Below, piece by piece: positions 11,227 through 23,852 of a stretch of 64,000 nucleotides of DNA; within the stretch, counting starts at the first letter, position 1; each line of letters opens with the position of its first letter. The notes below the pieces were generated by a model. The model saw only the letters and a list, made by a program, of their open reading frames with translations. It was not told where the DNA came from and made no database searches. The position numbers were made by a program, and so were the translations under genes. The DNA is from Lindgomyces ingoldianus (lineage: Eukaryota > Ascomycota > Dothideomycetes > Pleosporales > Lindgomycetaceae): assembly GCF_010093535.1 (NCBI RefSeq), contig NW_022985166.1:946537-1010536 (forward strand), in the 5' to 3' direction.

Positions 11227-11584
11227 TCAGCAGTAGTCATGCTTGTTGGTTCCTCCATCAACACATCCGCCACTGCAGAAATCGATATATTTGATCCCTC
11301 CCTTTTCGACGCAGTTGAATCTAGATTGTTCGATGTTCACTGTACGTGTCGGTTGCTCGGCCTTAAGCAGGGCGTGTTTGATCTGGCTTCTATAGTTTCC
11401 TGCAACGGCCGTGAGTCTCTTTTGCTAGCCTGAATTGACGGATTGTTCCTCTGGTAAGGATGCTGTACATACCAATTTTAAGGAGGTTGTACCCGCAATA
11501 GTGAAGGCCTAACGTGCAGTCCCTGGCAGTCGCGGCCCCGGAGAATATAGCAACGACAACGGGAAGAACGATTGAGAGCTTCAT
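11227..11584 (-). CDS. Small secreted six-cysteine protein, 94 aa, two exons
   Basis: Exon 1 is 11584-11473 and exon 2 is 11399-11227. The 73-nt intron starts GTATGT and ends TTGCAG, with phase 1/2 matched. A signal peptide (MKLSIVLPVVVAIFSGAATA) precedes RDCTLGLHYCGYNLLKIGNY, and the protein closes with FNCVEKGGIKYIDFCSGGC and a final Cys. Six Cys are in the mature part. The layout (a C-x-x-G-L-x-Y-C-G start, a Lys-rich middle, a C-x(n)-F-C-x3-C end and C-terminal Cys) matches, from memory, a widespread family of small secreted proteins of plant-associated ascomycetes. Their role is generally unproven, and effector function here is inference. TATA box about 130 bp upstream. The second exon is too short to stand out unspliced. 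Confidence 0.75.
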
Positions 11585-11711
11585 GGTGGAGGCAAAGAGT
11601 AGTTGCTTTTAGTTTGGATAGGTGAAAGGAGTTCTTGATGATTGTTGTTTTTGGATGATTGGGTTGTGAATGCTGATCTGACTGACCTTTTGCGAGCGGG
11701 ATATGAACCAT

Positions 11712-11719
11712 CTTTTATA
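11712..11719 (-). promoter_or_regulatory. TATA box of the six-cysteine secreted-protein gene
   Basis: TATAAAAG on the minus strand, about 128-135 bp upstream of the ATG at 11584. Confidence 0.55.
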
Positions 11720-13869
11720 ACCCCGAGCCCGCCGAGCAAGTGGGTTCGCCGAGGGGTTGAAGGTGGTTCTCGAGAGAAGACGTTACTTCCTCTACGCGGT
11801 TCCTGTACTTTTTCATCTCAAAGAGGATAATATTCGATGAACTCATTTCGAGGTGGGCAGTTAATTCAGCTGGCATGAGGATACCGTAGGATCTGGTGAG
11901 AGTGCTTGGTTTGAATTTTGCCAGCGCGTGCCTACCTAGGGTTTTCTTCGTGCAACAGGTTACGATGTCAATCTACAGGAGCCCCATTAGTCAAAGCCAA
12001 GAATCCACTCTGATCAAGTCCTCGCATACGGAAGACCTTGTTGGTTTACCAAGGTGGAGCAAACTTAGTCCGCCGTTACCTCCACTAATATCGTCGGACC
12101 ACCTGTCGCAATGTCGTGTGAGAAACGGTCAATGTTTGATGCCGGATTATGCAGTGTAACCAAAGCCTACGTTGCACGAAGTAGTTACTGGTACTTTGTG
12201 CGGTGAGGATTGTTCATGGACCTTGATACTTTTCGGCATTGCGGTTATTGAACATCTCAATTTTGGTCCCATTCTGCATCTCGAATAGCATTATTGTTAA
12301 CCTTGTGGCGAGGAGAATAAAATATAAATTAGGGAAGCTCAAAGACTTGGACACAACCTTTGAGCTTTTAGGAGTACTTCTTCAAACGAAGCTAAGCTGT
12401 TTGCTATACCAAACACTAAGTTAGTTGCAATGAATGCCAGGTGGTTGCTAAGGAGCGGAACGGGAATCAAATGAAGAGTTATTGCATGTGTGAATTGTAA
12501 CCAGGCCAAGCCATTCTGTACAGGTGCCTGTGCTTCTCCACATAATGTGGCTGCTCCAGACGCTCCGTACCAAAACAACACTCCTCCACGACACCCCCAC
12601 CAAGCTTACATGTATTAGCCACAATTCACCTCTGTCATAAAGAGAGGGCTAATACTAACTATATCTGGCTAGCTCTACCTCATTGTTAACTTCTATTTTT
12701 ACCCACTACCTCCACTCTGCCCATGCTCAGGACCAGCTGGTTTGTTCTCGTATGCCCTTTCCCGGATCGGGATGTCTTGAGAAGAGCTCGTCAACTGTAA
12801 ACGCAATTAAAGAAATAGTACATAACACCGGCCTGCCATCCTGAACCTCTGTGCTTCCCTTTCCTCTCCCTCTACTACGCAAATTACCTAGCCCAATCTA
12901 CCTAAGGAGCACTAGGCGACAATTTCTAGTGGTGTCAAACTAAAGCCGAGTCTCTTTGGGAGCCTTTTTTGCACTTCTCAGTTCTCCCCGCTTCCCAAAT
13001 CTAGAAAGCACCTTGCCCTTCCTGCCTCTTACCTACCTAATCAGCAGCTCCCCCCCCCAATCGCTAGGTCATTTTTCGCCTCCTTCTTCCACACCTACCC
13101 ATTTCCCCATATGTTCTCTCCCAAAATCCTTTCGCTGCCTATAAAATCCAAATAATCTCCAAAATCGTTCTACAGGAAAGTCGCGCACAAGCCCTCAAAC
13201 GGTGGGTCAACAGTGCAATTGCCGGGAACAGACGTTTAGCCATATAACCAAAGCCGTCTGGTCAACAACTGCCACGACAAAGTTGGAATTCGATTGCGAT
13301 TTCTCCATTCCACCTTTTTGCTCGAGGTAGTTCGAGGTATTCCGAGTCGCGAGACGAAGTGTTGAGGGGGTTTTTGATTTTTTCTCATCAAGGGGGGCGG
13401 GGTTTCCACAGCAGAGGATGACACAAAGGGCGAGGCCAGGTGGATGAGGAAGCGAGAAAAGCTGAAAAGAATTCATTAAATCGTGATAATAATACTCACA
13501 GAAGAAGAGGACAATATATACATCCTGGAATGCTAATGTCAGTGAAGCTGAATAAAGAAATCGTGCCTAGTCATCGCAATATGCATCTTTAGCTCCCCCC
13601 TAAAAAGTAAGGCAGTACAGCCGAAGCTGCAATGAATGATGCCATATCCCTGACTCAATCGCGTATGCATTTCCATGCAGAGGTATGAGAAAGGAAAAAG
13701 CCATCGAGGCATACAATCGTACTTATACAGAATACCACCCCAACTGAGATGAACGCCAGAAGAAAATAAGGAAAACAGGTTGGTATATGGCACCCAAACA
13801 CCTCCCAGCAATGAAGCGCACACCGTATATACCCACTCACATATCTTATAGGTACTGGCACAGAACAGA
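11720..13869. other. Intergenic, no supported gene
   Basis: Upstream region of the 11.5 kb gene and 3' flank of the giant gene. It contains a C homopolymer near 13050 and CT-rich stretches at 12.8-13.1 kb, but no convincing coding region. Confidence 0.5.
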
Positions 13870-16800
13870 CTACCAAAATTTCATCTTCAATCCACCGAAT
13901 AAGCCTCCTTCATCCTTCTTCTTCCTGCTATCCCCATGGTGGCCACTGCGGTTAGTATCGCTTCTTCTCGGTCCCTTTGGACGGTCCTCACCATGCTTTG
14001 TGCGTGGTCGATCTGTCTCGGCTTCTCGGCTGACAGGTCGGTTTGTCTGTACTCGGCGGCTAACTGGTCTTTCTTTCTCCACCACGGAGATGCGTCGACT
14101 TCGTGGTTGGCCATGCTCAGCGATTGACACCCGTTTGCTCTGGCGGCGGCGTTCACGACGTTCTGCCGATGATGTTGATCCGACTCCAACAACAGCCGCT
14201 GCTTCATTGATGAGAGGAGAGCGAGGTTGTTCTGGTTCTACCTCTGGCATCGGCTCTAGCACAGGCTCGGGATTGGCGAGAGAAATCCCACCATCTCTTC
14301 CACCAGACATCTCCAGGTCTCGCTCTTTGACAGTCCGAGAAGCCCTTCGCTCCTCCTTCTTGCGGCGATAGTCGACTTCTTCCTCCGCAGATCTGAATGT
14401 GCGGTGATGATGGGAATGCGAGGGCCGGCGAGGTCGATGTGGACGCTCGGCTCGTTCACGACTATCACCAGATGATTGGCGGCTGCTTGAGGATCTCTCT
14501 TTTTCAACTGGATCGGTTTTCACCCGGGCAACAGGTTTAATCGACTTCGAGGTCGGAACCACGGGTTCTGTCTTGGAGCGACCAAAGAGGGAAAGACCAC
14601 TAAGCAGACTGTTTCTTCGTGTACGCTGCTGAGATGACGGTGGTTCTTGAAGGCGTTCGCGAACCGTATTTCGTCGCGTGAGACCGCGAGGAGAAACTGG
14701 TGATGGTGGAGCGACTTCGTCATCCTCTTCAGCAGCCCTTCGAGCAGCGTCACGTGGTTCTTGCTGTGGCTGTTCAACCTCTGTTTTTTTGGCTTTCGAG
14801 GCGACTAGCTTTTCCTTCTCACGTTCAGCGCGGCGCTGGCGACGGAGGCGGCGTGCCTCTTCCTCATCTCGTTCGGTTTGTTCGGCCTTCTCACGCTCTG
14901 CCTCGCGCTCTGCCCGTCTAGCCTCCTTCTCGGCTTCATGCCGTTTACGTCGCTCTTCGTGCCGAATGCGTCGTTCTTCATCTTTAGCAATCCTCTCGTT
15001 CTCCAGTTGCTGAAGACGCTCTGCTTCCGCCTTCTTGGCTGCGCGATGTTCCTCCCGTCTCTGTCGGCGTTCTTCCTCCGCTGCTTCCTCTTCCTCGCGA
15101 GCTGGCCTCTCCTTCTCTGCCCGTCGAGTCTCATGGCGTTTGCGTCGCTCAATCTCTGCTTCTTTGGCTTCGAGTACACGCCGTTTGTTCTCCTTATCAT
15201 CACCCCTCTCACGGTGGCGGTGAGATCTTTCGCGATGCTCTCGCTCTTTGCTGCTGCTCTTCTCGCGCTCATCATCTTTCACGTGTTCCCTAGCTTTGCC
15301 TTTTCCGCGACCAGTATCGTCCTTGCTGGTCATGCTATCTCGTCTCTTGCGTGCAGAACCGCCAAACTTTGCAGCCGCCATCATGGCAAATGTGTTGAGA
15401 GCGGGCCTCTCTTGATTGCTGCTATTACTTTCGCGCCGCCGATGCGACCGGTGCTTGCTGTCATGCTGCGAGTGCGAATGACGCCTTCGTCGCTTCTCCT
15501 TAGACGGTGAAGCTGGTGATTCTTCAGGAGCAGGCTCGTCCACGACGGCACTTTCGTTCAGGGGGGTTGATGGGGGAGGAGGGTCATCCTGAGGGCCTTC
15601 TTGTGTCGCACTCTCGATTTCCTTTGGTGCGGAAGCCTCTTCTTGCTCAGGTTTTACAGGGAGAACCTCCTGTGCTGCCTCCGGGACGGCAGTTACTTCT
15701 TGCTCGGCTTGAATTTCCTCTTGCCTCGGCTCTTTGCGGACATCCTCTTGATTTGGCTCCTCCGGGACGTCCTCTTGGATGAGTTCTTCCTGGGCTTCTG
15801 CTTGCTTTGGTTCATCCGGGACGTTCTCTTGGTTGAGTTCTTCCTGGGCTTCTGCTTGCTGTGGCTCCTCTGGGACACTCTCTTGTTTTGGCTCTTCTCG
15901 AGCTTCATCTTGCTTTGACTCTTCCTGAATCTCCTCTTGCTTTTCTGGCTCTTCGTGGGCATCTTCTTGTTTCGTATCTCTGACGACCTCTTCCACAACT
16001 GGTACTTCAATGTCCTCAACAGCGGGTAGATTCCCTTCCTCTTGTTTTGGTTCTTCAGCAATTTGGGGAGCTTGAGGCTCAATCGCCATCTCCACGGGTG
16101 ATTCTTCGGTTGGGGCTTCGACAGCCTCCGGCTCAATTTTTGCCTCGGGTTCCGTTTGCTCCAGTTCTGCGGGAGTTTTTAGGGCTGAAGTTTCGGTCAC
16201 TTCTTGCTCCTTTTGAGGCTCTGGTGCTAATGGCTCATCAACAGACTCTTGTCCCGCCACCTGAGTCACTACGCCTGGTGACTCCTCATTCGACTGTTCC
16301 GTGAGAGGTTCTACCATTCTAGGACTATCCCGGGTATCCCCTTCACCAATGTTGGGTTCATTTTCCTGGTTCCCGCACTCACAAAGGTCAACGGTTGGAA
16401 GGTCCTCTGGCTCTGTTGACTTGTCCAGTTTCTCGTTTTCGAGTCGGGGAGATGTTTCCGCTTTCTCAGCCTGCAGCAAGGGGTCGGTACTTTGATTTTC
16501 AAGCGTCGTCTCCTTAACCTGGCCAACATTTTCTTCTCTCTCTCGACCTTGCTCTAGCGCTGGCTCTGGGCTCGACTCAACCATAGTCGGCTCTAGAGCA
16601 GAGATATTTTCTGAACCGCCGCCCTGTTCTGTTTGTGGTTCTTCGTTCCCTTCACCCTGCTCGGTTTCACGGGGTTCTGCTGCTTCTGCGTCTATTTCTA
16701 CTGGCTTACTCTCCACCATTGACTCAATATCTGGGTTTGCCGAGACCCCCAGAATCTCAGGTGCTGCGTCCTGAGCATCTGGGAGCTGACCTTCGCCGCT

Positions 16801-19800
16801 GGGTTCAATTGGTTCCTCCAAGGCTTTGAGCTCTAGATTATCATTTGGATTTCCCTCAGTTTGAGGCCCATCATCCGCGACAGCCTCTTGTTCAGCCTTT
16901 GGCATTTTGCTAGCTTCAGGTTGAGATGTCTCTGGAATTTCCGAGGGATCTAGTCCGGGATCCTGTGCATCGTTTGCCTCTATGTTTTCTGTGACCTGTG
17001 TTTCAAAAGAAGGCGGGGTCACCTGCTCCTCGAGCTTGGGTTCCGCGGGCGCAGATTTAGTGGATTCACTTATTGTCTCGGAATTACCACTGATGTCTGC
17101 TTGGCTCGAGGGTTGATCCTCAATGATAGTAGACTCTGTGGTCAGGTCAGAGATTAGCTCGCTGGCTGTCTCGTCTGATTTGGTATTTTCCGTACTCTCA
17201 CGGACTACCTCTTGCTCTGGAAGAATGCTAGATTCTTCCGCTTGCGTATTGTCTAGAGCAGCTTCAGCCTTAGCTCCTTCAGTCAATTCTGTGACCGTCG
17301 GTATTTGGGGCTCTTGAATAGCCTTGTCAGAGCCGGATTCCTGGATTTCTTCCACAGGCGTATCTGGTTGCTCTGGAGCAAGATTTTCCGGCTCTGGGGT
17401 TATACTATCTCGGACGTCACCTTGGGTGTCAACGTCACCGGTTTGATCAACTATGGGCTCAGCGGGTTCAACAGACTCGACTTCAGGATTAGTTGAGGTA
17501 CTTTCCTCAGTCCCTACAGGGACCTGAAGATTCTCGGGTTGATCCTTAGCTTCGGTGTTGATTTTCTCGCAATCTTCTTGTTGCAGATATTTCTCATCAA
17601 CAATCTCTGTTTCAAACAGTTTTTCTGAATTGGAATTGTCTGGTGGTGGGTCTCCAGAGTCCTTTGCTGCTTCGCACTCTAGCGGTTCTGCTTCGGTCGC
17701 TTCGCCAACCGAAACAGCTAGATGATTTTCTGAGCTGTCTTTTTCAACTAGATCGTCCGCTGGGAAGTCATTGAAAGGTAACACAGGTGGGGCAGACTCT
17801 GCGGGAGGTTCGTCCAAGTTGACTTCGGGGATTTCCGCTTCAGGCACCGGAGATTGTTCTACATTTAGTCAGACAGGCCGATAAACACAGAGGCACATAA
17901 AAGCGAGCACTAAGAGGAAAAACAAAGGTGTCTGTATCAAGGGGGGCGAGAGAAATACGATGCAAAACGAAGAGAGTTGGGGAGGAAGGATGATCACGCG
18001 TGGGGTAGTGTGAGACAAAGTAAGTTCAAGGGTGAGGGATGCGCAGAGCACCAACACCCAACTGAAAGTATTGGGCGCGACACGCGGCAAAATACCTGCA
18101 TGCATGAGGAGATGCATGCGTTACACGTGATGATAAGACGGCTTAGTCAATCCGTCATGGCCGCCGATTGCGGAGGATGGAGCATGTGGCTGCCCAGGTG
18201 GCTACCATGTGCAAAAGTGCTATTGGATAACAACTGGGGATGATTGGAGGTGGAATATGTGAAAGTTGGAAGGTTCACATGAAATAGTAGAAGAGTGGAA
18301 AGAAAATGTTTAGGACGTACCAACTGAGCCCAAAGGAGTCTCTCCAACACCTGGCATCGTCGGTTCGCTCTCTTTCTCCTCTGCTTCTTCCAGGCCATTC
18401 GGATCGATTCCTATGCTATCATTTTGGGCAATTATTTCGCCGCCCCTCCCTAAGTTTTGTTGTTGACTCGAATCGGTCTCCTCAGATTCTGTATGCTTGG
18501 AAGATATGCTCTCGGTAGGTGCAATAACATTCTCGTCTCCAGCATCACCGGAAGTCTCGCCTGTGCCCTCATTGTGAACGGTTGCCTCTACTTCTGTCCC
18601 TAGGTCTTGTTGTTCACTCGAATCGATCTCAGGTTCTGTTTGCTTGGAAGGGATGCTGTCAGTGGGTGCAGAAACAGCCTCGGCTCCAGCATCGCCAGAA
18701 ATGTGCTCGTCTGTGCCCTCAAGGGTTACATCAAGTCCTTGTAGGGACACCTCTTCGACTCCGGCTTTCCCGCCATCTGTAGGACATGGTTGAGGTGAAG
18801 GGTCTTCCTGTCCCGGCAAAGTTACGGTCTCCATAGTACACTGGGATGTATCGATTTCTGAATCAGCGTTGGATAGAAGGCTTGAACTAGAACGACCTTC
18901 TGGGGGTTCGGCCAGCGTATACTTGGTCTCTTCTGCTAAGTCTTTGGTGACTGGTTCAACTTGCGTGTCGCTTGGCGCTACCGTGTCCTGAGGCTTATCC
19001 TCCTCGCTGCTGAGCTTGACGACCGCCTGCAATTCAGAACTCTCCGTTGGCTTGTCCCCACTGTCGGTTTCTCCTTTGGTGTCACCCACTTCTTTATCTT
19101 CGACTAGGAGTTCAGTTTCCTCTTTATTGTCCATGTTTGATTGTAACTCGGCCACGCTTTCCTGGACGATGGCACCCTCAGGTGGTGGTTCATTAAGTTG
19201 TTCACTAGCCTGCGTCGCATTTTCGCTTTGTGAAGGGGACAAATCCGTTTCTCCAGGCTCGTTAGGAGCTAATGCATCACCACTCTCCACGTTCCCCGGC
19301 TTGCTCGAGTCGGTATCTTCGCCTCCGCCGCCCTCAGGAGCCTCTACATTTTCAGGGAAATCTGTGGTACTCACTTCTTTGCTCTGCAAGCTGTCTTCCG
19401 CTGCTTCGGTTGGGCTGCTTGCGTCTACTTGGATTTCACTGCCAGAATCGAGCGAGGCAGGTCGGGAATTGCTGCTGTCGCCGAGAACTATCTCGTTTGT
19501 CCCAGGGCTGAGTTCCTGCATATGTTCAACCTCTTCGCAGGTAGATTTGGGAAGTTGCTCCGTCGTCACACCCTGACTTTGCGAGTGGTCGGGTTGACTA
19601 TCTGATAGAGGAGCCGCGTCAAGATCCTCACCTACACTCTCACTATTGGCTGGAACATCACCGTCGCTAGAAGTAGCGGTCGGTTCCTTGTGGGTCAGGA
19701 CAACCGCTTCGACTATCTCATCCACCTGAGTCTGATCGCCTTCTTGACCGCTACTCGCCTCCAGCTCAGGGTCGGGTTTTGATTCCTCAAAAGTGGAGGC

Positions 19801-22800
19801 AAACGGCTCTTGAGCGATGTCAGTTTCTTTAGCGACCTCTTTGCTGTCTTGAATGTCGGCATTCTCAATATCTTTGGCACAGCTACCCGCACTATCCTCA
19901 TCCTGGTAAACAACAGCGCCTTCAGCTGTCACGTTTGCGTTTCGCCCATTAGCCACGTCCTCACTTTGGCTAGAGCTACTATCAACAGCGGCTCCGTCCG
20001 GATTTTCAACCTGATCCTGATTGGTTGGGGTTTCCTCTTTCAAGGGCGTTTGGCCGACAGCTGGTTTTTGGACCAAGCCATCTTCAACATGGGCCTGCGG
20101 AGCACTCACGCATTCCTCCGCAGGCTTAAATGCTATGATTTCGCAAGATGGTTCCGACTCCTTGGATACATCCTCGCCCCGCTCGTCTGTACCATCAATA
20201 ACAGAGCCTTGGTCAATCGTCTCTATAGATGCCTGCTCAACCTCAGGCTCCGTTTTGATCGTGTCCTGGTTGACAACAAGCGGCGCCAATTCCTCAGGGT
20301 GTTGTGCGATGCTAGGCTGCTGTTCTGGCACAGGTTTTTCGACAACAACAGACTCTATTGTGCTGTCATCCTCGAGGTTAGATTGCGCTTCATTCGCAGA
20401 ATTATCGACGGGCTGTTCATTTGACACAGGTTCTTGTTCTTGCTCGACTAGAGGCTGCTGTTCAACCACAGACTCTGCGTCACCGACGGGCTCCGAGACA
20501 GTCTCCTGTTCTTCTCCACTGAGCAGAGGCGCTTCACTCGGAGCGGATTCTTCACTCGGTGGGGACTCTTCGTCCGACTGGATTTCTTCACTCAACGGGC
20601 TAGGCGTTTCCCCTTTTTCTTTAGTCGAGGGTGCTACTCCGCTGGGCTTAGGATCCTCGTTCGGCGTACCCCCTTCGCCTGGTGTAGACTCCTCCTTGGG
20701 ACTAGGTTCTACTGCACCTGGGGTAGATTGTTCGCTGGGCAACGGAGACGCCTCACTCAATGGAGACTCTTCACTGGACGTGGGCTCTACTGCGGCTAGT
20801 GTGGATTCTTCAGACAGTGCGGGGTCTTCGTTTACTACCGTCTCCTCTGCAGGCTTTGTAGGTGAGGTGTCCCTTAGCAGGGAGTTTTCGCTGGGCGGGG
20901 ACCCTACTGCCGCTTGTGTGGACTCTTCGGACTGCGTGGACTGTTCTATTACTACCGCCTCTTCAACAGGTTCTATAGGTGAGGTATCACTCGACAGGGA
21001 CTCTTCGCCTGGCGAGGGCTCTTCTACGGCGGGTTTGATTTCTTCGGGCGGCGCTGACTGTTCCTCAACTACCGCTTCCTTGACAGGTTGCGCGGGAGAG
21101 GTGTCATTTGATAGGGACTCTCCGCTGGGGGTGGGCTCCTCACTGAGCGTGGGTTCTACTGCGACCGGAGTGGATTCTTCGGGTGGCGCGGACTGTTCAT
21201 TTACTACCGTTTCCTCAACAGGTTCCGTGGGAGAGATGTCGTTTGGCAAGGAATCTCCGCTGGGAATGGGCTCCTCACTGGACATGGGCTCTACTGCAAC
21301 CGGAGTGGATTCTTCGGATAATGCGGACTGTTCGTTTACTGCCGCTTCCTCAACAGGTTCCATGGGAGAGGTATCATTTGACAGGGACTCTCCGCCGGGG
21401 TGGGGCTCCTCACTGGACATAGGCTCTACTGCAACCGGAGTGGGTTCTTCGGATAGCGCGGACTGTTCGTTTACTGCCACTTCCTCAACAGGTTCCGTGG
21501 GAGAGGTATCATTTGACAGGGACTCTCCGGCGGGAGTGGGCTCCTCAATGGACATGGGCTCTACTGCAGCCAGAGTGGGTTCTTCGGATAGCGCGGACTG
21601 TTCGTTTACTGCCACTTCCTCAACAGGTTCCGTGGGAGAGGTATCATTTAAGGACTCTCCGCTGGGAGTGGGCTCCTCACTGAACGTGGGTTCTACTGCG
21701 GCCGGGGTGGATTCTTCGGGTGGCGCAGACTGTTCGTTCACTACCACTCCCTCAACAGGTTCCGTGGGAGAGATCCCGTTTGGCAGGGACTCTCCACTGG
21801 GAATGGGCTCCTCACTGGACGTGGGCTCTACTGCAACCGGAGTGGATTCTTCGGATGGCACAGACTGTTCGTTTACTACCACTCCCTCGGCAGTTTCTGT
21901 AGGAGAGGTGTCGTCTGACAGGGACTCTCCGCTGGGAGTGGGCTCCTCACTGGACGTGGGCTCTACTGCGACCGGAGTGGATTCTTCAGATGGCGCAGAC
22001 TGTTCGCTTACTACCACTCCCTCAGCAGTTTCTGTAGGAGAGGTGTCGTCTGACAGGGACTCTCCGCTGGGAGTGGGCTCCTCACTGGACGTGGGCTCTG
22101 CTGCAACCGGAGCGGATTCTTCGGATGGCGCGGACTGTTCGCTTGCTACCACCTCAACAGGTTCCGTAGGAGAGGTGTCGTTTGACAAGGACTCTCCGCT
22201 GAGAGTGGGCTCCTCACTGGACGTAGACTCTACTACAGCTGGGGTGGATTCTTCGGGTGGCGCGGACTCTTCGTTCACTACCGTCTCCCCCACAACCGGC
22301 TCAGTGGGTGAGTTGTTCTGTGTCTCACTTTTCTCGCCTGCTTCTAATACTCCTTTGCCATCGTCGTTCAACGAGCTAGATCCCTTCTTACCTGCTTTTT
22401 TGCCCTTCGCAGCCTTTTTGTCCTTTTCCTCTTGCTTCTTCTTCTTCCGTTCATCGGCTCTGCTCGGCTTCTTTTTGGCAGAAGGAAGTGGTGCGTCCTT
22501 CTCGACGACCTTCTTCTTCTCATCTTTCGTTGGCTTGGAGGGTTTGTTCTTGTCCTTCTCCTTTCCCTTCTCCTTCTCCTTCTCCTTTTCTGGGACCTTC
22601 TTTTTGCTCTCTTTTGGAGGCGCTGGAGGAGGAGGGGGTTCTTTGATCCGAATGAAAGCATTAACTTTGGTCTTCCCGCCCGGTTTTGCCTTCTTTTCAT
22701 CCTTCTTCTTCTTCTTTCCGATGTTGCTAGACTCTGGATCTTTGACGTCAGGCGAAAAGTGGACACTCTTTTCCTCGTGGGGTTGGGAGGACTTTGGAGC

Positions 22801-23852
22801 AACCTGCTCGGACTCACCACTCTTGGGCTCTGTAACCGGTTCCGGGGCCGGTTCGGCCGGCGGAGGCGGCGGAGGCTGCTCTGAAGCTGCTGGTTCGCTC
22901 GGCTCTGGCTGGCTTGGAGCGGGTTGATCTTCCTGTGATGGGGATTCGTTATTTTCAGGGACTTTGATTGTTGGGGTTTCAGAAGGTGGGGAAGGAGTGT
23001 CGTCCTCAAGGGCTACGCCGCCTTGCTCCTCTCCTCCATCTGGATTCTGTGCCTCGGGTTCGATGGGGTTTAACCCAGAGTCGTCCGCCGATTTTTCTAC
23101 GGGCGTGGTTGATATCTCAGACCCAACAGCAAGGGTCCGATCATTTCCGCCATCGCCTTCGCCACTCTCTCCGGGTAGAGACGGCTCATCCTTTGTATTC
23201 ACAACTACAGCCTCACGGTCCCCATCACTCAGCTTCTCCCCTTGAGTCTCGCCTTCGGGGGTATTTCCACTTGTTTCTGGGACACAAGGTACTTCGGGAC
23301 TGGTTGTACTCACTTCATTTGGTGAGCTCTGAGGGGGAGCCACTTTTAGTTGATCACTTTCACTAGGCGCCTCTAGCGCTGCCGGTGGAGGAGGTGGAGG
23401 ACTGGCTTCTTCTACCGGCAGTGGTTCAGGAGCTGGGGGAGGGGGAGCTTCTACGATTGGCGCTTCAACGGGAAGAGCTCCAGACATCGCTGGTGCTCCC
23501 GACGGACCTGTGCTTCGTTAATTGAAACTATGCGATTCCACAACATTGATAGATACACACCTGCTTGCGCTTCATCTTCCTCATCGCTCGAATTGGAAAG
23601 TTGCTCGATGCCAGGATGGTAGAATGTCGGTGCAGATAATATCACTCGTCTATAAGCGTGTGGCTGTGGAGCACCTGGAGAATGGTAGAGAGGCTTTCCC
23701 GGACTCAACGCGCTGGAATACGGGTTGGCCCATGGTGAAATTGAGACATTAGCAAAATGCTGCATTGTTGCACGAGAGTGGCAGTGGTCCCCAAAGGTCA
23801 AAAGGATTGATAAGTAGTGCTACCGTGATTTCTTACGCCCCCTTTGGGCCAT
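13870..23852 (-). CDS. Giant disordered repeat protein, 3118 aa, four exons
   Basis: Family not recognised. Exons: 23852-23824 (MAQRGRKKSR), 23712-23561, 23507-18321 (5187 nt) and 17858-13870 (3989 nt). The three introns (111, 53, 462 nt) are all phase-consistent; the last has donor GTACGT and acceptor TGTAG. The long second half has no early ATG of its own, only GTG, which supports one gene. If the 462-nt intron is kept, translation stops 3 codons on (GTS). Composition is extreme in Glu, Pro, Ser and Thr. In order: a short N-terminus (SPGKPLYHSPGAPQPHAYRR); Pro-rich acidic sequence; a Lys-rich block (about 320-440, KEKEKEKGKEKDK); about 11-12 tandem repeats of about 45 residues (about 463-900); acidic sequence; short Pro-Glu-Gln repeats (about 2420-2510); an Arg/Lys/Glu coiled-coil region (about 2600-2810); a basic Ser/Arg tail ending GGLFGGLKMKFW. 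A scaffold or tether is the obvious guess, unproven. An alternative start is MQHFANVS at 23739. Confidence 0.75.
20750..22300 (-). repeat. In-frame tandem repeat array, about 135 bp per unit
   Basis: Within exon 3 of the giant gene. About 11-12 units of about 45 codons, each following the pattern SAPSEESTPVAVEPTSSEEP, then TPSGESLSNDTSPTEPVEE, then VVVNEQ. Inner units are very alike. Those toward the C-terminal end shorten to 39 and then about 32 residues and lose register. Because the unit is a multiple of three, the opposite strand also stays open across the array. Confidence 0.85.

Noticed and set aside
13870..18310. Reading the two giant frames as two separate genes
   Set aside because: The 3' frame has no ATG near its start, and a phase-matched GTACGT...TGTAG intron joins it to the 5' frame.
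20021..22927. 968-codon plus-strand open frame opposite the repeat array
   Set aside because: It exists because the antisense repeat unit is 45 codons long and free of stops in this frame; composition is a mirror of the Glu/Pro/Ser protein (Ser/Gly/Val). No start context or splice support.
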